This document shows positions 37,611 to 46,394 of a stretch of DNA of 64,000 bases, piece by piece. How positions within the stretch are numbered: position 1 is the first letter of the stretch; each line of letters opens with the position of its first letter. This DNA comes from CAWEDP01 sp963807925 (GTDB lineage: Bacteria; Acidobacteriota; Vicinamibacteria; Vicinamibacterales; CAVVIG01), in contig CAWEDP010000002.1 in assembly GCA_963807925.1 (NCBI GenBank), forward strand, positions 496,001 through 560,000, in the 5' to 3' direction. Position numbers and translations under genes: made by a program. The notes beneath the pieces are model-generated. The model was not told the DNA's origin, made no database searches, and saw only the letters and a list, made by a program, of their open reading frames with translations.

Positions 37611-38293
37611 GCGAGCGCGACTGGCGGGCGTCCCGCCTCAAGCGCGTCGAAGCCGCCGCCATCGCGGCGGTCGGCTACCCGCTGGTGGCGCTCCTCGGAT
37701 GGACGCTCCGGTGGCGCGCCGACGGCCTCCGGTATCTCGACGATGTCATCGCCAGCGGGCATCCACCCATCATGGCCTTCTGGCACGGACGGATTCTGCC
37801 GGCCACCATCTACTTCCGCCGGCGGGGGATTGTCGTCATCACCAGCGAGAACTTCGACGGCGAGTGGATTGCGGGCATCATCCGGCGGTTCGGGTACGGG
37901 ACCGCGCGCGGCTCCACCTCTCGTGGGGCGAAGCGGGCCCTGCTCCAGTTGAAGCGCGACATGGCCGCGGGCAGGCCCGCGGCGTTCACCGTGGACGGCC
38001 CACGAGGGCCTGCCGGCGTCGCCCAGCCGGGCGCCGTCTGGCTGGCGAAGGCCACCGGCCATCCCGTGCTCCCGTTTCACATCGAGGCGGCGCGCCACTG
38101 GACGCTCGGCAGTTGGGACCGCGCGCAGATCCCGAAGCCGTTCTCGCTCGTCGCGCTCGCCATGGGCGAACCGCTCGACGTGCCTGCCGACGCCGACCAG
38201 GCCGGGGTCGATCGGGCGCGGCGGACGCTCGAGGCCCGGCTCCGCGATCTCGAGTCGCGCGCACGTGCCCTGGCGCTGGATGGAAGGCGGTGA
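37607..38293 (+). CDS. DUF374 lysophospholipid acyltransferase-like protein
   Basis: This 228-residue protein resembles the DUF374/LpxL-related acyltransferase group. MAFWHGRILP contains the HxxxxP-type variant of the acyltransferase motif, and TVDGPRGPAG and AKATGHPVLP are characteristic later blocks. One hydrophobic segment lies near residues 17-33. The GTG at 37607 overlaps the oxidoreductase stop by four bases. A lipid A or phospholipid acyl donor role is plausible but not specified by sequence. Confidence 0.82.
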   Translation: MSERDWRASRLKRVEAAAIAAVGYPLVALLGWTLRWRADGLRYLDDVIASGHPPIMAFWHGRILPATIYFRRRGIVVITSENFDGEWIAGIIRRFGYGTARGSTSRGAKRALLQLKRDMAAGRPAAFTVDGPRGPAGVAQPGAVWLAKATGHPVLPFHIEAARHWTLGSWDRAQIPKPFSLVALAMGEPLDVPADADQAGVDRARRTLEARLRDLESRARALALDGRR

Positions 38294-38324
38294 GGATGGA
38301 CCGGGCCATTGTTCGGGCACGCGC

Positions 38325-39353
38325 ATGTCGTTGATCCTGATCTCCTCCGAGCGCTTCGGCGATCACCAGACTCCGCCCGGCCATCCCGAGCGGGCTCAGC
38401 GCGCCGAGGTGATGGACCTCGTCGCCGGCAATTTCCGGGAACGCGGCGGCGAGGTCGTCGCGCCGCGGAGCGCCACGCACGAACAGCTGGCGCGGGTGCA
38501 CGACCCCGAGCACCTGAGGCGAATCGCCGAAACGGCTGGACAGGCGCTCGCGCTGGATCCGGACACCTACACGTCGCCCGACAGCTACGACGTCGCGCTG
38601 CTCGCGGCCGGGGCGGCCATCGATGCCGTCGAACGGGTGATGTCAGGCGGTCGCAATACGGCGCTGGCGCTGGTGCGGCCGCCCGGTCACCATGCAGAGC
38701 GGAGCCGCGCCATGGGCTTCTGCCTGTACAACAACATCGCCGTCGCGGCGGCGCACGCTCGGACGGTCGGCGGCCATCGGCTGGCGATTGTCGACTACGA
38801 CGTCCACCACGGAAACGGGACGCAGCACCTGTTCGAGTCGAGCCCGGACGTGCTCTACCTCTCGGCCCACCAGTACCCCTTCTATCCCGGGACGGGCGCG
38901 GCGGAGGAGACCGGCGTGGGAGCCGGCGCGGGATTCACCGTCAACCTTCCCATCGACGCGGGCGCCACCGACGAGGACTATCGCACGGTGTTCACGGAGG
39001 TCGCTGTGCCGGTGCTTCGGCAGTTCGGGCCCGAACTCGTGCTGGTGTCCGCCGGCTTCGATGCGCACGAGCGCGACCCGATCGCGAACATGCGTCTCAC
39101 GACCGCCGCCTTCGCGGCCATGACGATGGAGCTCCGGCACGTGGCCGCCGAATACTGCGACGGCCGCATGGTGCTGGTCACCGAAGGCGGCTACGACATG
39201 TCCGCGCTCGCGGCGTCGCTCGAAGGCGTCGTCAGCACGCTCGAAGGGCCGCTGGCGACGCCGAACTGGCCGCCGACCGCTATTCCATCGTCACGCGGAC
39301 GCCAGGCCGCAGACGCGGCGAGGCGTGTCCTGAAACCGTTCTGGCGGCTGTGA
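38325..39353 (+). CDS. Histone deacetylase family (zinc amidohydrolase) protein
   Basis: This 342-residue class II-type arginase/deacetylase-fold enzyme has RPPGHHAE (catalytic His pair about 122-123), the zinc ligands in DYDVHHGNGTQ, and GFDAHERDP. The family deacetylates polyamines, acetoin-utilisation targets or other acetyl-lysine substrates; the bacterial substrate cannot be told from sequence. The ATG at 38325 starts at the conserved SLILISSERFGDH; an upstream in-frame start overlaps the acyltransferase. It converges with the HerA-like gene. Confidence 0.88.
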   Translation: MSLILISSERFGDHQTPPGHPERAQRAEVMDLVAGNFRERGGEVVAPRSATHEQLARVHDPEHLRRIAETAGQALALDPDTYTSPDSYDVALLAAGAAIDAVERVMSGGRNTALALVRPPGHHAERSRAMGFCLYNNIAVAAAHARTVGGHRLAIVDYDVHHGNGTQHLFESSPDVLYLSAHQYPFYPGTGAAEETGVGAGAGFTVNLPIDAGATDEDYRTVFTEVAVPVLRQFGPELVLVSAGFDAHERDPIANMRLTTAAFAAMTMELRHVAAEYCDGRMVLVTEGGYDMSALAASLEGVVSTLEGPLATPNWPPTAIPSSRGRQAADAARRVLKPFWRL

Positions 39354-39397
39354 GCGCTGCGGCCTGACGACGACCGTCGAGGAGCCCGACCATTCGG

Positions 39398-39467
39398 GTC
39401 GCGACGACAGCGCTGGCAGCGCAACGGCAGGAGCGGGCATCGGCGCGACCGACGCTATCGTCGCGAC
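39398..39467. terminator. Long inverted repeat between converging genes
   Basis: GTCGCGACGA at 39398-39407 pairs with TCGTCGCGAC at 39458-39467. After one mismatch, AGCG pairs with CGCT, giving 14 paired bases around a 40-base loop. It lies in the gap between two convergent genes and reaches into the stop of the minus-strand one. It may be a bidirectional transcript end; it has no T-run. Confidence 0.35.
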
Positions 39468-41017
39468 GTATCGCCCATGATGCCGCCGAGGACACCGCGC
39501 AGGATCTGGCGTCCGATTTGGCCGCCCACGGTCCGGGCAGCCTGCTTCGCCATCGTTTCAACCATGCCCTGTCGCCGTTTGGTCCCGAACAGCCAGTCGT
39601 TCACCATCGTGCCGAGCTGCGACGGTGCCTGCGGCGCCGGCGGCGACGCGGAAGTGGGGGCGGGACGCTCGGTGCGCGGGGGGGCCGGGGCATGCGTGCC
39701 GCCGGACGGGGCCGGCGTGGGGGAGGGTGTCGTCACGAGAGGGGTGGCGGCACGCTCGGTCAACCGTTCGTACGCCGATTCCCGGTTGACGGGCGTGTCG
39801 TACTTCGTCCCGATCGGGCTCCGGCTGCGCACCGAGGTGCGCTCGTCGGCGGTGATCGCGCCGATGCGCGAACGCGGCGGCGCGATGATCGTGCGCTCCA
39901 CCGGCATCGGCACTCCCTTGTCCTGCAGCATCGAGACCAGCGCTTCGCCGACGCCGAGCTGCGAGATGGCGGTCGCGACGTCGAACCCGGGGTTGGTGAC
40001 GAACGTCTCGGCCGCCGTCCGGACCGCCTTCTGGTCGCGGGGCGTAAACGCGCGCAGCGCGTGCTGCACCCGGTTCCCCATCTGGCCGAGGATCTCGCCG
40101 GGCACGTCGTCTGGGAACTGGGAGCAGAAGTAGACGCCGACGGCTTTCGACCGAATGAGACGCACGACCTGTTCGATCCGCTGCCGGAGCGACGCGGGCG
40201 CATCGTCGAACAGCAGGTGCGCCTCGTCGAACATGAAGACCAGCTTCGGCTTGTCCAGGTCGCCGACCTCCGGGAGGCGCTCGTAGAGCTCGGACAGGAG
40301 CCACAGCAGCAACGACGAGTAGAGGCGCGGCTTGAGGATCAGCTGATCGGCGGCGAGGATATTGATGATGCCGCGTCCGCTCAGGTCCGTTCGCAGCAGA
40401 TCGGTGAGCTCCAGGGCCGGCTCGCCGAAGACGTGCGAGCCGCCTTCGCGATCGAGCGTGAGGAGCGCCCGCTGAATCGCCGCGATCGACGGAGCGCTCG
40501 TCAGCCCGTACTCCGTCGACACCTCTTTGCGGTGATCGGCGAGGAATCCGAGCAGCGCGCGGAGGTCGTCGAGATCGAGGAGCAGGAGGCCCTTGTCGTC
40601 GGCCAGCTTGAACGCGATCTCGAGGACGCCCGCCTGTGTGTCGTTCAGCTCGAGAATGCGGCCGAGGAGCGTCGGCCCCATTTCGCTGATCGTGGTCCGG
40701 ACCGGGTGACCGGCGGCGCCGTACACGTCCCAGAACACCACCGGGTTCGGCTCGTTCGCGTACCCGTCGATGCCGACCTCAGCGACGCGCGCCCTGATCT
40801 TGTCGCTCGGTGTGCCGGCAAGCGCCAGTCCCGCGAGGTCGCCCTTGACGTCGGCCGCGAACACCGGCACGCCCATTCGGGAGAATCCCTCCGCGACGAG
40901 CATCAGCGACACGGTCTTGCCGGTCCCGGTCGCGCCGGCCACGAGGCCGTGTCGATTGGCGTACTGGCCGAGGAGATAGACCGATCTGGTGCCCTTGCCG
41001 ATCAGAATCTCGTTCAC
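39455..41017 (-). CDS. HerA-like helicase / DUF853 ATPase
   Basis: This 520-residue P-loop ATPase belongs to the DUF853/HerA-FtsK group. Walker A is GATGTGKT (residues 28-35) and Walker B is in LVFMFDEAHLLFDD (about 255-268). FCSQFPDDVPGEILGQMGNRVQHALRAFTP is the family signature. The C-terminal 130 residues are Pro/Thr-rich, followed by an Arg-rich end. The GTG at 41017 follows GAGG five bases upstream; the frame stays open far upstream, but that is antisense to leuS. No nurA nuclease lies nearby, so a DNA-end-processing role cannot be inferred from context. Confidence 0.87.
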   Translation of the reverse strand: MNEILIGKGTRSVYLLGQYANRHGLVAGATGTGKTVSLMLVAEGFSRMGVPVFAADVKGDLAGLALAGTPSDKIRARVAEVGIDGYANEPNPVVFWDVYGAAGHPVRTTISEMGPTLLGRILELNDTQAGVLEIAFKLADDKGLLLLDLDDLRALLGFLADHRKEVSTEYGLTSAPSIAAIQRALLTLDREGGSHVFGEPALELTDLLRTDLSGRGIINILAADQLILKPRLYSSLLLWLLSELYERLPEVGDLDKPKLVFMFDEAHLLFDDAPASLRQRIEQVVRLIRSKAVGVYFCSQFPDDVPGEILGQMGNRVQHALRAFTPRDQKAVRTAAETFVTNPGFDVATAISQLGVGEALVSMLQDKGVPMPVERTIIAPPRSRIGAITADERTSVRSRSPIGTKYDTPVNRESAYERLTERAATPLVTTPSPTPAPSGGTHAPAPPRTERPAPTSASPPAPQAPSQLGTMVNDWLFGTKRRQGMVETMAKQAARTVGGQIGRQILRGVLGGIMGDTSRR

Positions 41018-41071
41018 GCGGACCTCACGCTGGCGGTGTGGACGAACGGGTAGAATATAGTGCAAACGCGC

Positions 41072-43597
41072 ATGACCGAGTACCGTCCGCAGCAACTCGA
41101 CCGGAAATGGCAGCAGCGCTGGGCGCGCGCGCGCGCCTTCGAGGTGACCGAGGACGCGTCGCGACCGAAGTCCTACGGCCTCGAGATGTTCGCGTACCCG
41201 TCCGGTCACGCGCACGTCGGCCACGTCCGGAACTACATCATCGGCGACGTGATGGCGCGCACCAAGCGCCTGCGTGGCTTCAACGTGCTGCATCCCTTCG
41301 GCTGGGACGCGTTCGGGCTGCCGGCCGAGAACGCCGCGATCAAGACCGGGACGTCTCCCGAGACGTCGACCCTCGCCAACATCGCGCACATGAAGGGCCA
41401 GCTGGAACGGCTGGGGATCAGCTACGCGTGGGACCGCGAAATCGCCACCTGCTTGCCGGAGTACTACCGGTTCAATCAGTGGATCTTCCTCAAGATGTTC
41501 GAGCGCGGCCTCGCGTACCGCCGCCGCTCGAGCGTCAACTGGTGCCCGAGCTGTCAGACGGTGCTCGCCAACGAGCAGGTCGTGGAGGGCGCCTGCTGGC
41601 GGTGCGGGACGCCGATCGTCACCCGCGATCTCGAGCAGTGGTTCTTCCGAATCACGGCGTATGCGGAGGAGCTGCTGAAGGGCCTCGAGACGCTGACCGA
41701 CTGGCCCGACAAGGTGGTGGTGATGCAGCGGAACTGGATCGGGCGATCGGAGGGTGCCCGCCTCGAGTTTCCGGTGGTGGACGGCGCTGCCCTCGAGATC
41801 TTCACCACCCGGATCGACACGATCTACGGCGCCACCTTCGTGCTGCTCGCGCCCGAGCATCCGCTCGTCGATCGGTTCGCGGAGGAGAGCGCCCATCCGG
41901 ACGCATTTCGCGAGCGGGTCCGGCAGTTCCGCGCGCTCGACCGCGAAGCCCGTCTGACCGGCGAGGTCGAGAAGGAAGGCTTCGACACGGGACGCAAGGC
42001 CGTCAATCCGTTCACGGGCGAGCAGGTGCCGATCTGGATCGCCAACTTCGTGCTGGCCGAGTACGGCACCGGCGCCATCATGGCGGTGCCGGCTCACGAC
42101 GAACGCGACTTCGGGTTCGCGCGCAAATACGGGCTGCCGATTCGCGTCGTCGTCCATGCGGGAGAAGGGCCCCTCGACGCCGAGGCGCTGCAGGAGGCGA
42201 CCACGAGCTACGGGCGGCTGGTCAACTCGGGCGAGTACAGCGGCAAGACCTCGCCCGCGGTCATGCCACCGATGATCGCGGACGCCGAACGCCGCGGCAT
42301 CGGCCGGGGCGAGGTCCAGTACCGGCTCAAGGACTGGGGCATCTCCCGCCAGCGCTACTGGGGCACCCCGATTCCGGTGATCTACTGCGACCGGGACGGG
42401 ATCGTGCCGGTGCCGTTCGACGACCTCCCCGTGGCGCTGCCCCGGGTCGCGACGTTCACCGGACGCGGCGACTCGCCGCTGGCGCAGGTTCCCGACTTCG
42501 TGCACACCACGTGTCCGGCGTGCGGCGGCCCGGCGCGCCGCGAGACCGACACGATGGATACGTTCGTCGACTCGTCGTGGTACTTCCTCAGGTTCTGCGA
42601 TCCGAGGAACGCCGAGCTGCCGTTCGATCCCGTGAAGGCGGCGTACTGGATGCCGGTCGACTTCTACAGCGGCGGCGTCGAGCACGCCATCCTCCACCTG
42701 CTCTATTCGCGGTTCTTCACACGGGTCCTGCGCGACGTCGGCCTCATCGAGTTCGACGAGCCCTTCAAGCGCCTGCTCACCCAGGGCATGGTGCTCAAGG
42801 ACGGCCACGTCATGTCCAAGTCCAAGGGCAACGTCGTCGATCCGGACGAGATGCTGGCCAAGTACGGCGCCGACGCGCTGCGCCTCTACGTCATGTTCGT
42901 CGCGCCGCCGGAGAAGGAAGTCGAGTGGAGCGACAAGGGGATCGAGGGCAGCGTCAAGTTCCTGGTGCGCGTTTGGCGGCTGGTGGACCACTGGGCCGAG
43001 ACGATCGGCGGCGAGGGGATTCCCGTGTGCGGCGACGACTGCACGGACGCCGAGCGCGCGCTGCGCCGGAAGACGCACGAGACGATTCGGCACGTCACGA
43101 CCGACATCGAAGAGCGGATGCACCTCAATACCGCCGTGTCGTCGTTGATGGAGCTCGTCAACGAGCTCTACGGGTTCAGCGAAGGCACTCTTCACGGCGC
43201 ACCGGCCGCGCGGCCGGGCGTACCGGCCGGCGGCGTCGAGCGGTCGCAGACCATCGCCGCGCTGCGGGAAGCGGTCGATGCCCTGGTGCTGATGCTGTCG
43301 CCGTTCGCACCGCACGCAGCCGAAGAGATGTGGGACATGCTGGGCCATGTCGACGGCCTCGACAAGGCGGTCTGGCCGGCCTTCGATCCGGAGGTCGCCA
43401 GGGCCCGCGAGCTCGTCGTGCCGGTCCAGATCAACGGCAAGGTCAGGGCGCGGCTGACCGTGCCTGCGGCCACGTCGCAGGACGAGCTGCGCGACCTGGC
43501 GCTGGCCGACGCGACGGTGAAGCATCACACTTCGGGGAAGACGATCCGCAAGGTGGTCGTGGCGAAGGGGCCGCTGGTGAGCCTCGTGGTCGGGTAG
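41072..43597 (+). CDS. leuS: Leucine--tRNA ligase
   Basis: This 841-residue class I synthetase charges tRNA-Leu. The HIGH-type motif is GHAHVGHV (about residues 45-52), the editing (CP1) domain spans about 220-420, and the second signature is MSKSK (about 580-584). Length is typical for bacterial LeuRS. Two starts are possible, GTG 41060 and ATG 41072. TAGAAT/TATAGT-like bases at 41051-41061 lie immediately upstream, so the later ATG with a very short leader is preferred. It diverges from the HerA-like gene. Confidence 0.96.
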   Translation: MTEYRPQQLDRKWQQRWARARAFEVTEDASRPKSYGLEMFAYPSGHAHVGHVRNYIIGDVMARTKRLRGFNVLHPFGWDAFGLPAENAAIKTGTSPETSTLANIAHMKGQLERLGISYAWDREIATCLPEYYRFNQWIFLKMFERGLAYRRRSSVNWCPSCQTVLANEQVVEGACWRCGTPIVTRDLEQWFFRITAYAEELLKGLETLTDWPDKVVVMQRNWIGRSEGARLEFPVVDGAALEIFTTRIDTIYGATFVLLAPEHPLVDRFAEESAHPDAFRERVRQFRALDREARLTGEVEKEGFDTGRKAVNPFTGEQVPIWIANFVLAEYGTGAIMAVPAHDERDFGFARKYGLPIRVVVHAGEGPLDAEALQEATTSYGRLVNSGEYSGKTSPAVMPPMIADAERRGIGRGEVQYRLKDWGISRQRYWGTPIPVIYCDRDGIVPVPFDDLPVALPRVATFTGRGDSPLAQVPDFVHTTCPACGGPARRETDTMDTFVDSSWYFLRFCDPRNAELPFDPVKAAYWMPVDFYSGGVEHAILHLLYSRFFTRVLRDVGLIEFDEPFKRLLTQGMVLKDGHVMSKSKGNVVDPDEMLAKYGADALRLYVMFVAPPEKEVEWSDKGIEGSVKFLVRVWRLVDHWAETIGGEGIPVCGDDCTDAERALRRKTHETIRHVTTDIEERMHLNTAVSSLMELVNELYGFSEGTLHGAPAARPGVPAGGVERSQTIAALREAVDALVLMLSPFAPHAAEEMWDMLGHVDGLDKAVWPAFDPEVARARELVVPVQINGKVRARLTVPAATSQDELRDLALADATVKHHTSGKTIRKVVVAKGPLVSLVVG

Positions 43598-43631
43598 CCA
43601 GCCAGGGCAGAGAGCAGAGGGCACAGCGGAC

Positions 43632-44201
43632 ATGGAGAGCCTGGGCCGATCGAGGACCGCGCGCGTCGTGGGGGCGCTGTGTGTGTGTGCGGGATGCGGG
43701 GCGCTGGCCGCCGGCTGCGGGTATGCGCTGGCCGGACGAGGCTCGTTCCTGCCCGACACCATCAAGACCATCGGTGTTCCCTCGTTCACCAACCGGACCA
43801 ATGTGTTCAACCTGGAGACCGTCGTCACCCAGAAGGTCCGATCGGAGTTCATCGGGCGCGGCCGGTACAAGATCCTGCCGCAGAGCACCGACGTCGACGC
43901 CGTCCTGAACGGCGATATTCTCTCCGCCGCCCTCATCCCGGTGAGCTTCACCACCCAGCAACTGGCGTCCCGATACGCGCTCACGGTGACGGCGCGCATC
44001 GAGCTGCGCGACGTCCGCGAGAACAAGGTGCTGTGGGAGAACCCATCGCTCGTCTTCAGGCAGGAGTACGAGCCGCAGACCGGTGGCACGGGCAACCCGC
44101 AGGACATCTCGGCGTTCTTCGGCCAGAATGCCAACGCGCTCGACCGCATCAGCACCGACTTCGCCCGGACGGTGGTCAGCTCCATTCTCGAGGCTTTTTG
44201 A
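43632..44201 (+). CDS. lptE: LPS assembly lipoprotein LptE
   Basis: This 189-residue lipoprotein has a signal sequence ending in the lipobox LAAGC, with Cys29 as lipidation site, followed by GYALAGRG. The core IGVPSFTNRTNVFNLE and LTVTARIELRD matches LptE, which plugs the LptD barrel in the outer membrane. The order leuS-lptE-holA is conserved in Proteobacteria and supports the call. No lptD is in the window. Confidence 0.88.
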   Translation: MESLGRSRTARVVGALCVCAGCGALAAGCGYALAGRGSFLPDTIKTIGVPSFTNRTNVFNLETVVTQKVRSEFIGRGRYKILPQSTDVDAVLNGDILSAALIPVSFTTQQLASRYALTVTARIELRDVRENKVLWENPSLVFRQEYEPQTGGTGNPQDISAFFGQNANALDRISTDFARTVVSSILEAF

Positions 44202-44277
44202 TTCTGCTTCGCTCGCGCCGGCGCCAGGACGCGGACCGCGGGACCATGTCGCGACGCCTCGAGCCGGCGATGGCGTC

Positions 44278-45243
44278 ATGGCCGTAGCCACGCCCGCGTC
44301 GGTCCGGGCGCAGATAGCCGCCGGTCGCCCGCAACCGATCTACCTCCTGCTGGGGGACGACGAGGTCGAGAAATCGGCGGTCGCGTCGCTGTTCACCGGA
44401 CTGGTCGACGAAGGGCTGCGGGCGTTCAATGTCGAGCGGGTGCACGCGGGCGACATGACCACGGGCGACAGGCTCGCGGCAGGCGTCGCCAACGTGGTGT
44501 CGGCGGCGCGCACGCTGCCGATGATGTCGCCGTGGCGGGTCGTCGTCGTCGCGCAGGCCGAGGCGATGCTGGCACCGCGTCGCGAGAGCGAAGCCGCGGC
44601 GCGCGCCCTCGAGGAGCTCGAAGCGTATGTCGCGAAGCCGGAGGTGCAGACCGTGCTCGTCCTCGCGGCGGGACACGTGGACCGGCGCGGTCGTTTGTTC
44701 AAACAGCTTGCCAGGCATGCGACGATCGTCGACTGCGGCGTGCTCGAGGATCTCGCGGATGTCGAGCGCTGGATCAGGGAGCGCGTGGCGGCCGCCGGGG
44801 CCGGGATCGATCCCTCAGCCGTCCGCCTGCTCGCCACACGCACCGGGACCGATCTGAGGCGGCTGCGCGGCGACGTCGAGCGGCTCTTGCTCTACACGCT
44901 GGGTCAGCAGTCGATTACACCCGACGATGTCAAGGAGATTGCCGGCCCTGCGGGGCTGCAGGACGACTGGGCGATGACCACCGCGATCGAGAGCGGCCGG
45001 ACCGGTGAGGCGCTCGCGCAGCTCGCGCTGATGCTCGACGCGGGCGCGCCTCCGGAAAAGGTGCTCGGACAGCTTGGGTGGCTCGTTCGGACGAAGTTTC
45101 CGACGCTGGCGCCGGCCCGTGTGCGCGAGGCGGTCGAGTCGGTGTTCCGCACGGACCTGGATCTCAAGAGCTCGGCCGGCGATCCGCGCATTCTGCTGGA
45201 GCGGCTGGTCGTGGAGTTGTGCGGGCGGCGCCGGGCATCGTGA
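44278..45243 (+). CDS. holA: DNA polymerase III delta subunit
   Basis: This 321-residue clamp-loader delta subunit opens the beta clamp. The N-terminal IYLLLGDDEVEKS and the AAA+-like fold with LATRTGTDLRRLRGDVERLLLY are typical, and the C-terminal collar region includes GQLGWLVRTKF. The ATG at 44278 follows lptE by 76 bases in the conserved leuS-lptE-holA arrangement. It converges with rpsT. Confidence 0.92.
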   Translation: MAVATPASVRAQIAAGRPQPIYLLLGDDEVEKSAVASLFTGLVDEGLRAFNVERVHAGDMTTGDRLAAGVANVVSAARTLPMMSPWRVVVVAQAEAMLAPRRESEAAARALEELEAYVAKPEVQTVLVLAAGHVDRRGRLFKQLARHATIVDCGVLEDLADVERWIRERVAAAGAGIDPSAVRLLATRTGTDLRRLRGDVERLLLYTLGQQSITPDDVKEIAGPAGLQDDWAMTTAIESGRTGEALAQLALMLDAGAPPEKVLGQLGWLVRTKFPTLAPARVREAVESVFRTDLDLKSSAGDPRILLERLVVELCGRRRAS

Positions 45244-45293
45244 CCGCCGCCTGTTCCGGGAGCCTCCGGCGTTCGGCAGACCGGGGCCGCGCG

Positions 45294-45557
45294 TCAGCCC
45301 TTCGCGGCGAGGCGCGTCATCAGCCGCGACTTGTAGCGTCCGGCCGCGTTGCGATGGATGATGCCCTTGCTGGCCATCCGGTCGATGAGCGAGATGGTCT
45401 GGGTCAGGGCGGTCTTTGCGGCGCCCGGATCGTGGCCGTCGATGGCGGTGCGGATGCTCTTCAGCGCGCCGCGCAGCCGCGAACGGAACTGGCGGTTGTG
45501 CTCGCGGTTCTTCAGGCTCTGACGATGCGCTTTGAGCGCGGATGCATGACTGGCCAA
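45294..45557 (-). CDS. rpsT: Small-subunit ribosomal protein bS20 (TTG start)
   Basis: This 87-residue basic protein matches S20: ASHASALKAHRQSLKNREHNRQFRS at the start and KGIIHRNAAGRYKSRL near the end. The only start that fits is TTG at 45557-45555, preceded by AGGAGGGAG. The E. coli rpsT gene also uses UUG, where the weak start is part of autoregulation, so the codon may be kept for control. The holA-rpsT neighbourhood is common. The frame stays open upstream, antisense to the ABC genes. Confidence 0.95.
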   Translation of the reverse strand: MASHASALKAHRQSLKNREHNRQFRSRLRGALKSIRTAIDGHDPGAAKTALTQTISLIDRMASKGIIHRNAAGRYKSRLMTRLAAKG

Positions 45558-45583
45558 GACGGTCGCTCCCTCCTGAACCCCTA

Positions 45584-45592
45584 ATCCTACCA
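45584..45592 (-). promoter_or_regulatory. Extended -10 element before rpsT
   Basis: On the minus strand the sequence reads TGGTAGGAT, an extended -10 (TGn plus TAGGAT), 26 bases upstream of the rpsT TTG and ahead of its strong Shine-Dalgarno. The -35 region is not convincing. Confidence 0.35.
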
Positions 45593-45617
45593 CATCCATG
45601 ACACGCTGGAGGCGTCC

Positions 45618-46361
45618 CTGGCCCTTTCGATTCAGCATCTGACACGAACCTATCCGGGCCCCGGCGGCGTGCCGTTCCCCGCGGTCGACGACCTGTCGCT
45701 CGACGTCGGCAGCGGCGAGATTGTCGGCCTCATTGGACCGAACGGGGCCGGCAAGACGACGACGCTCCGATCGGTCGCCGGCATTCTTCGACCCACGACC
45801 GGGCACATCGCGATCGACGGGCACGACGTCGTGACCGATGCAATCGCCGCGAAGGCCCAGCTCGCCTTCATGCCCGATGAACCGCATCTGTTCGAGTACC
45901 TGACGGTCGTCGAGCACCTGCGCCTCATGGCGAGGCTGTATCGCGCGGCCGACTTCGACCGCCGCGCGGGCGAGCTGCTGGCGGAACTGGAGCTGACCGG
46001 CAAGGAGCGCCTCATGCCGGGGGAATTGTCGCGCGGCATGCGGCAGAAGGTGGTGATCGCCTGCGGCCTGATTCGCGACGCGTCGACGCTCCTGTTCGAC
46101 GAGCCGCTGACCGGCCTCGATCCGGTGGGGATTCGACGGATGCGGCGGACGATCGTCGCCCGCGCGACGGCCGGCGCCTGCGTGCTGGTCTCGTCGCACC
46201 TGCTGCACCTGGTCGAGGAGATCTGCACGCGCGTCGTGATCATGGATCGAGGGCGGAAGATCGCGGACGGCACGGTGGCGGAGCTCGCATCGCGAGCGGA
46301 TCTGGCCCCGGCGGGATCGAGCCTCGAACAGATCTTCATGCGCGTGACCGGACACGACTGA
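45618..46361 (+). CDS. ABC transporter ATP-binding protein, likely CTG start
   Basis: This ABC ATPase has Walker A GPNGAGKTT (about residues 41-49), signature LSRGMRQK (about 137-144) and Walker B with LLFDEPLTGLDP. In-frame coding similarity extends upstream of the first ATG/GTG (45669) into ALSIQHLTRTYPG, the usual first strand of the fold. The only codon that fits that start is CTG at 45618, preceded by GGAGG at 45608-45612. With it the protein has 247 residues; starting at 45669 would remove the first strand. It pairs with the membrane protein 33 bases downstream as an exporter of unknown substrate. Confidence 0.85.
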   Translation: MALSIQHLTRTYPGPGGVPFPAVDDLSLDVGSGEIVGLIGPNGAGKTTTLRSVAGILRPTTGHIAIDGHDVVTDAIAAKAQLAFMPDEPHLFEYLTVVEHLRLMARLYRAADFDRRAGELLAELELTGKERLMPGELSRGMRQKVVIACGLIRDASTLLFDEPLTGLDPVGIRRMRRTIVARATAGACVLVSSHLLHLVEEICTRVVIMDRGRKIADGTVAELASRADLAPAGSSLEQIFMRVTGHD

Positions 46362-46394
46362 GATGAGGCGCGCGGGCAACGTCGAGTGGGCCTG

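Noticed and set aside
41018..44185. A minus-strand frame open from the HerA-like gene through leuS and lptE (1,576 codons in total)
   Set aside because: It is antisense to leuS and lptE, shows no family similarity beyond the real HerA-like part, and long antisense frames are expected at this GC and codon bias.
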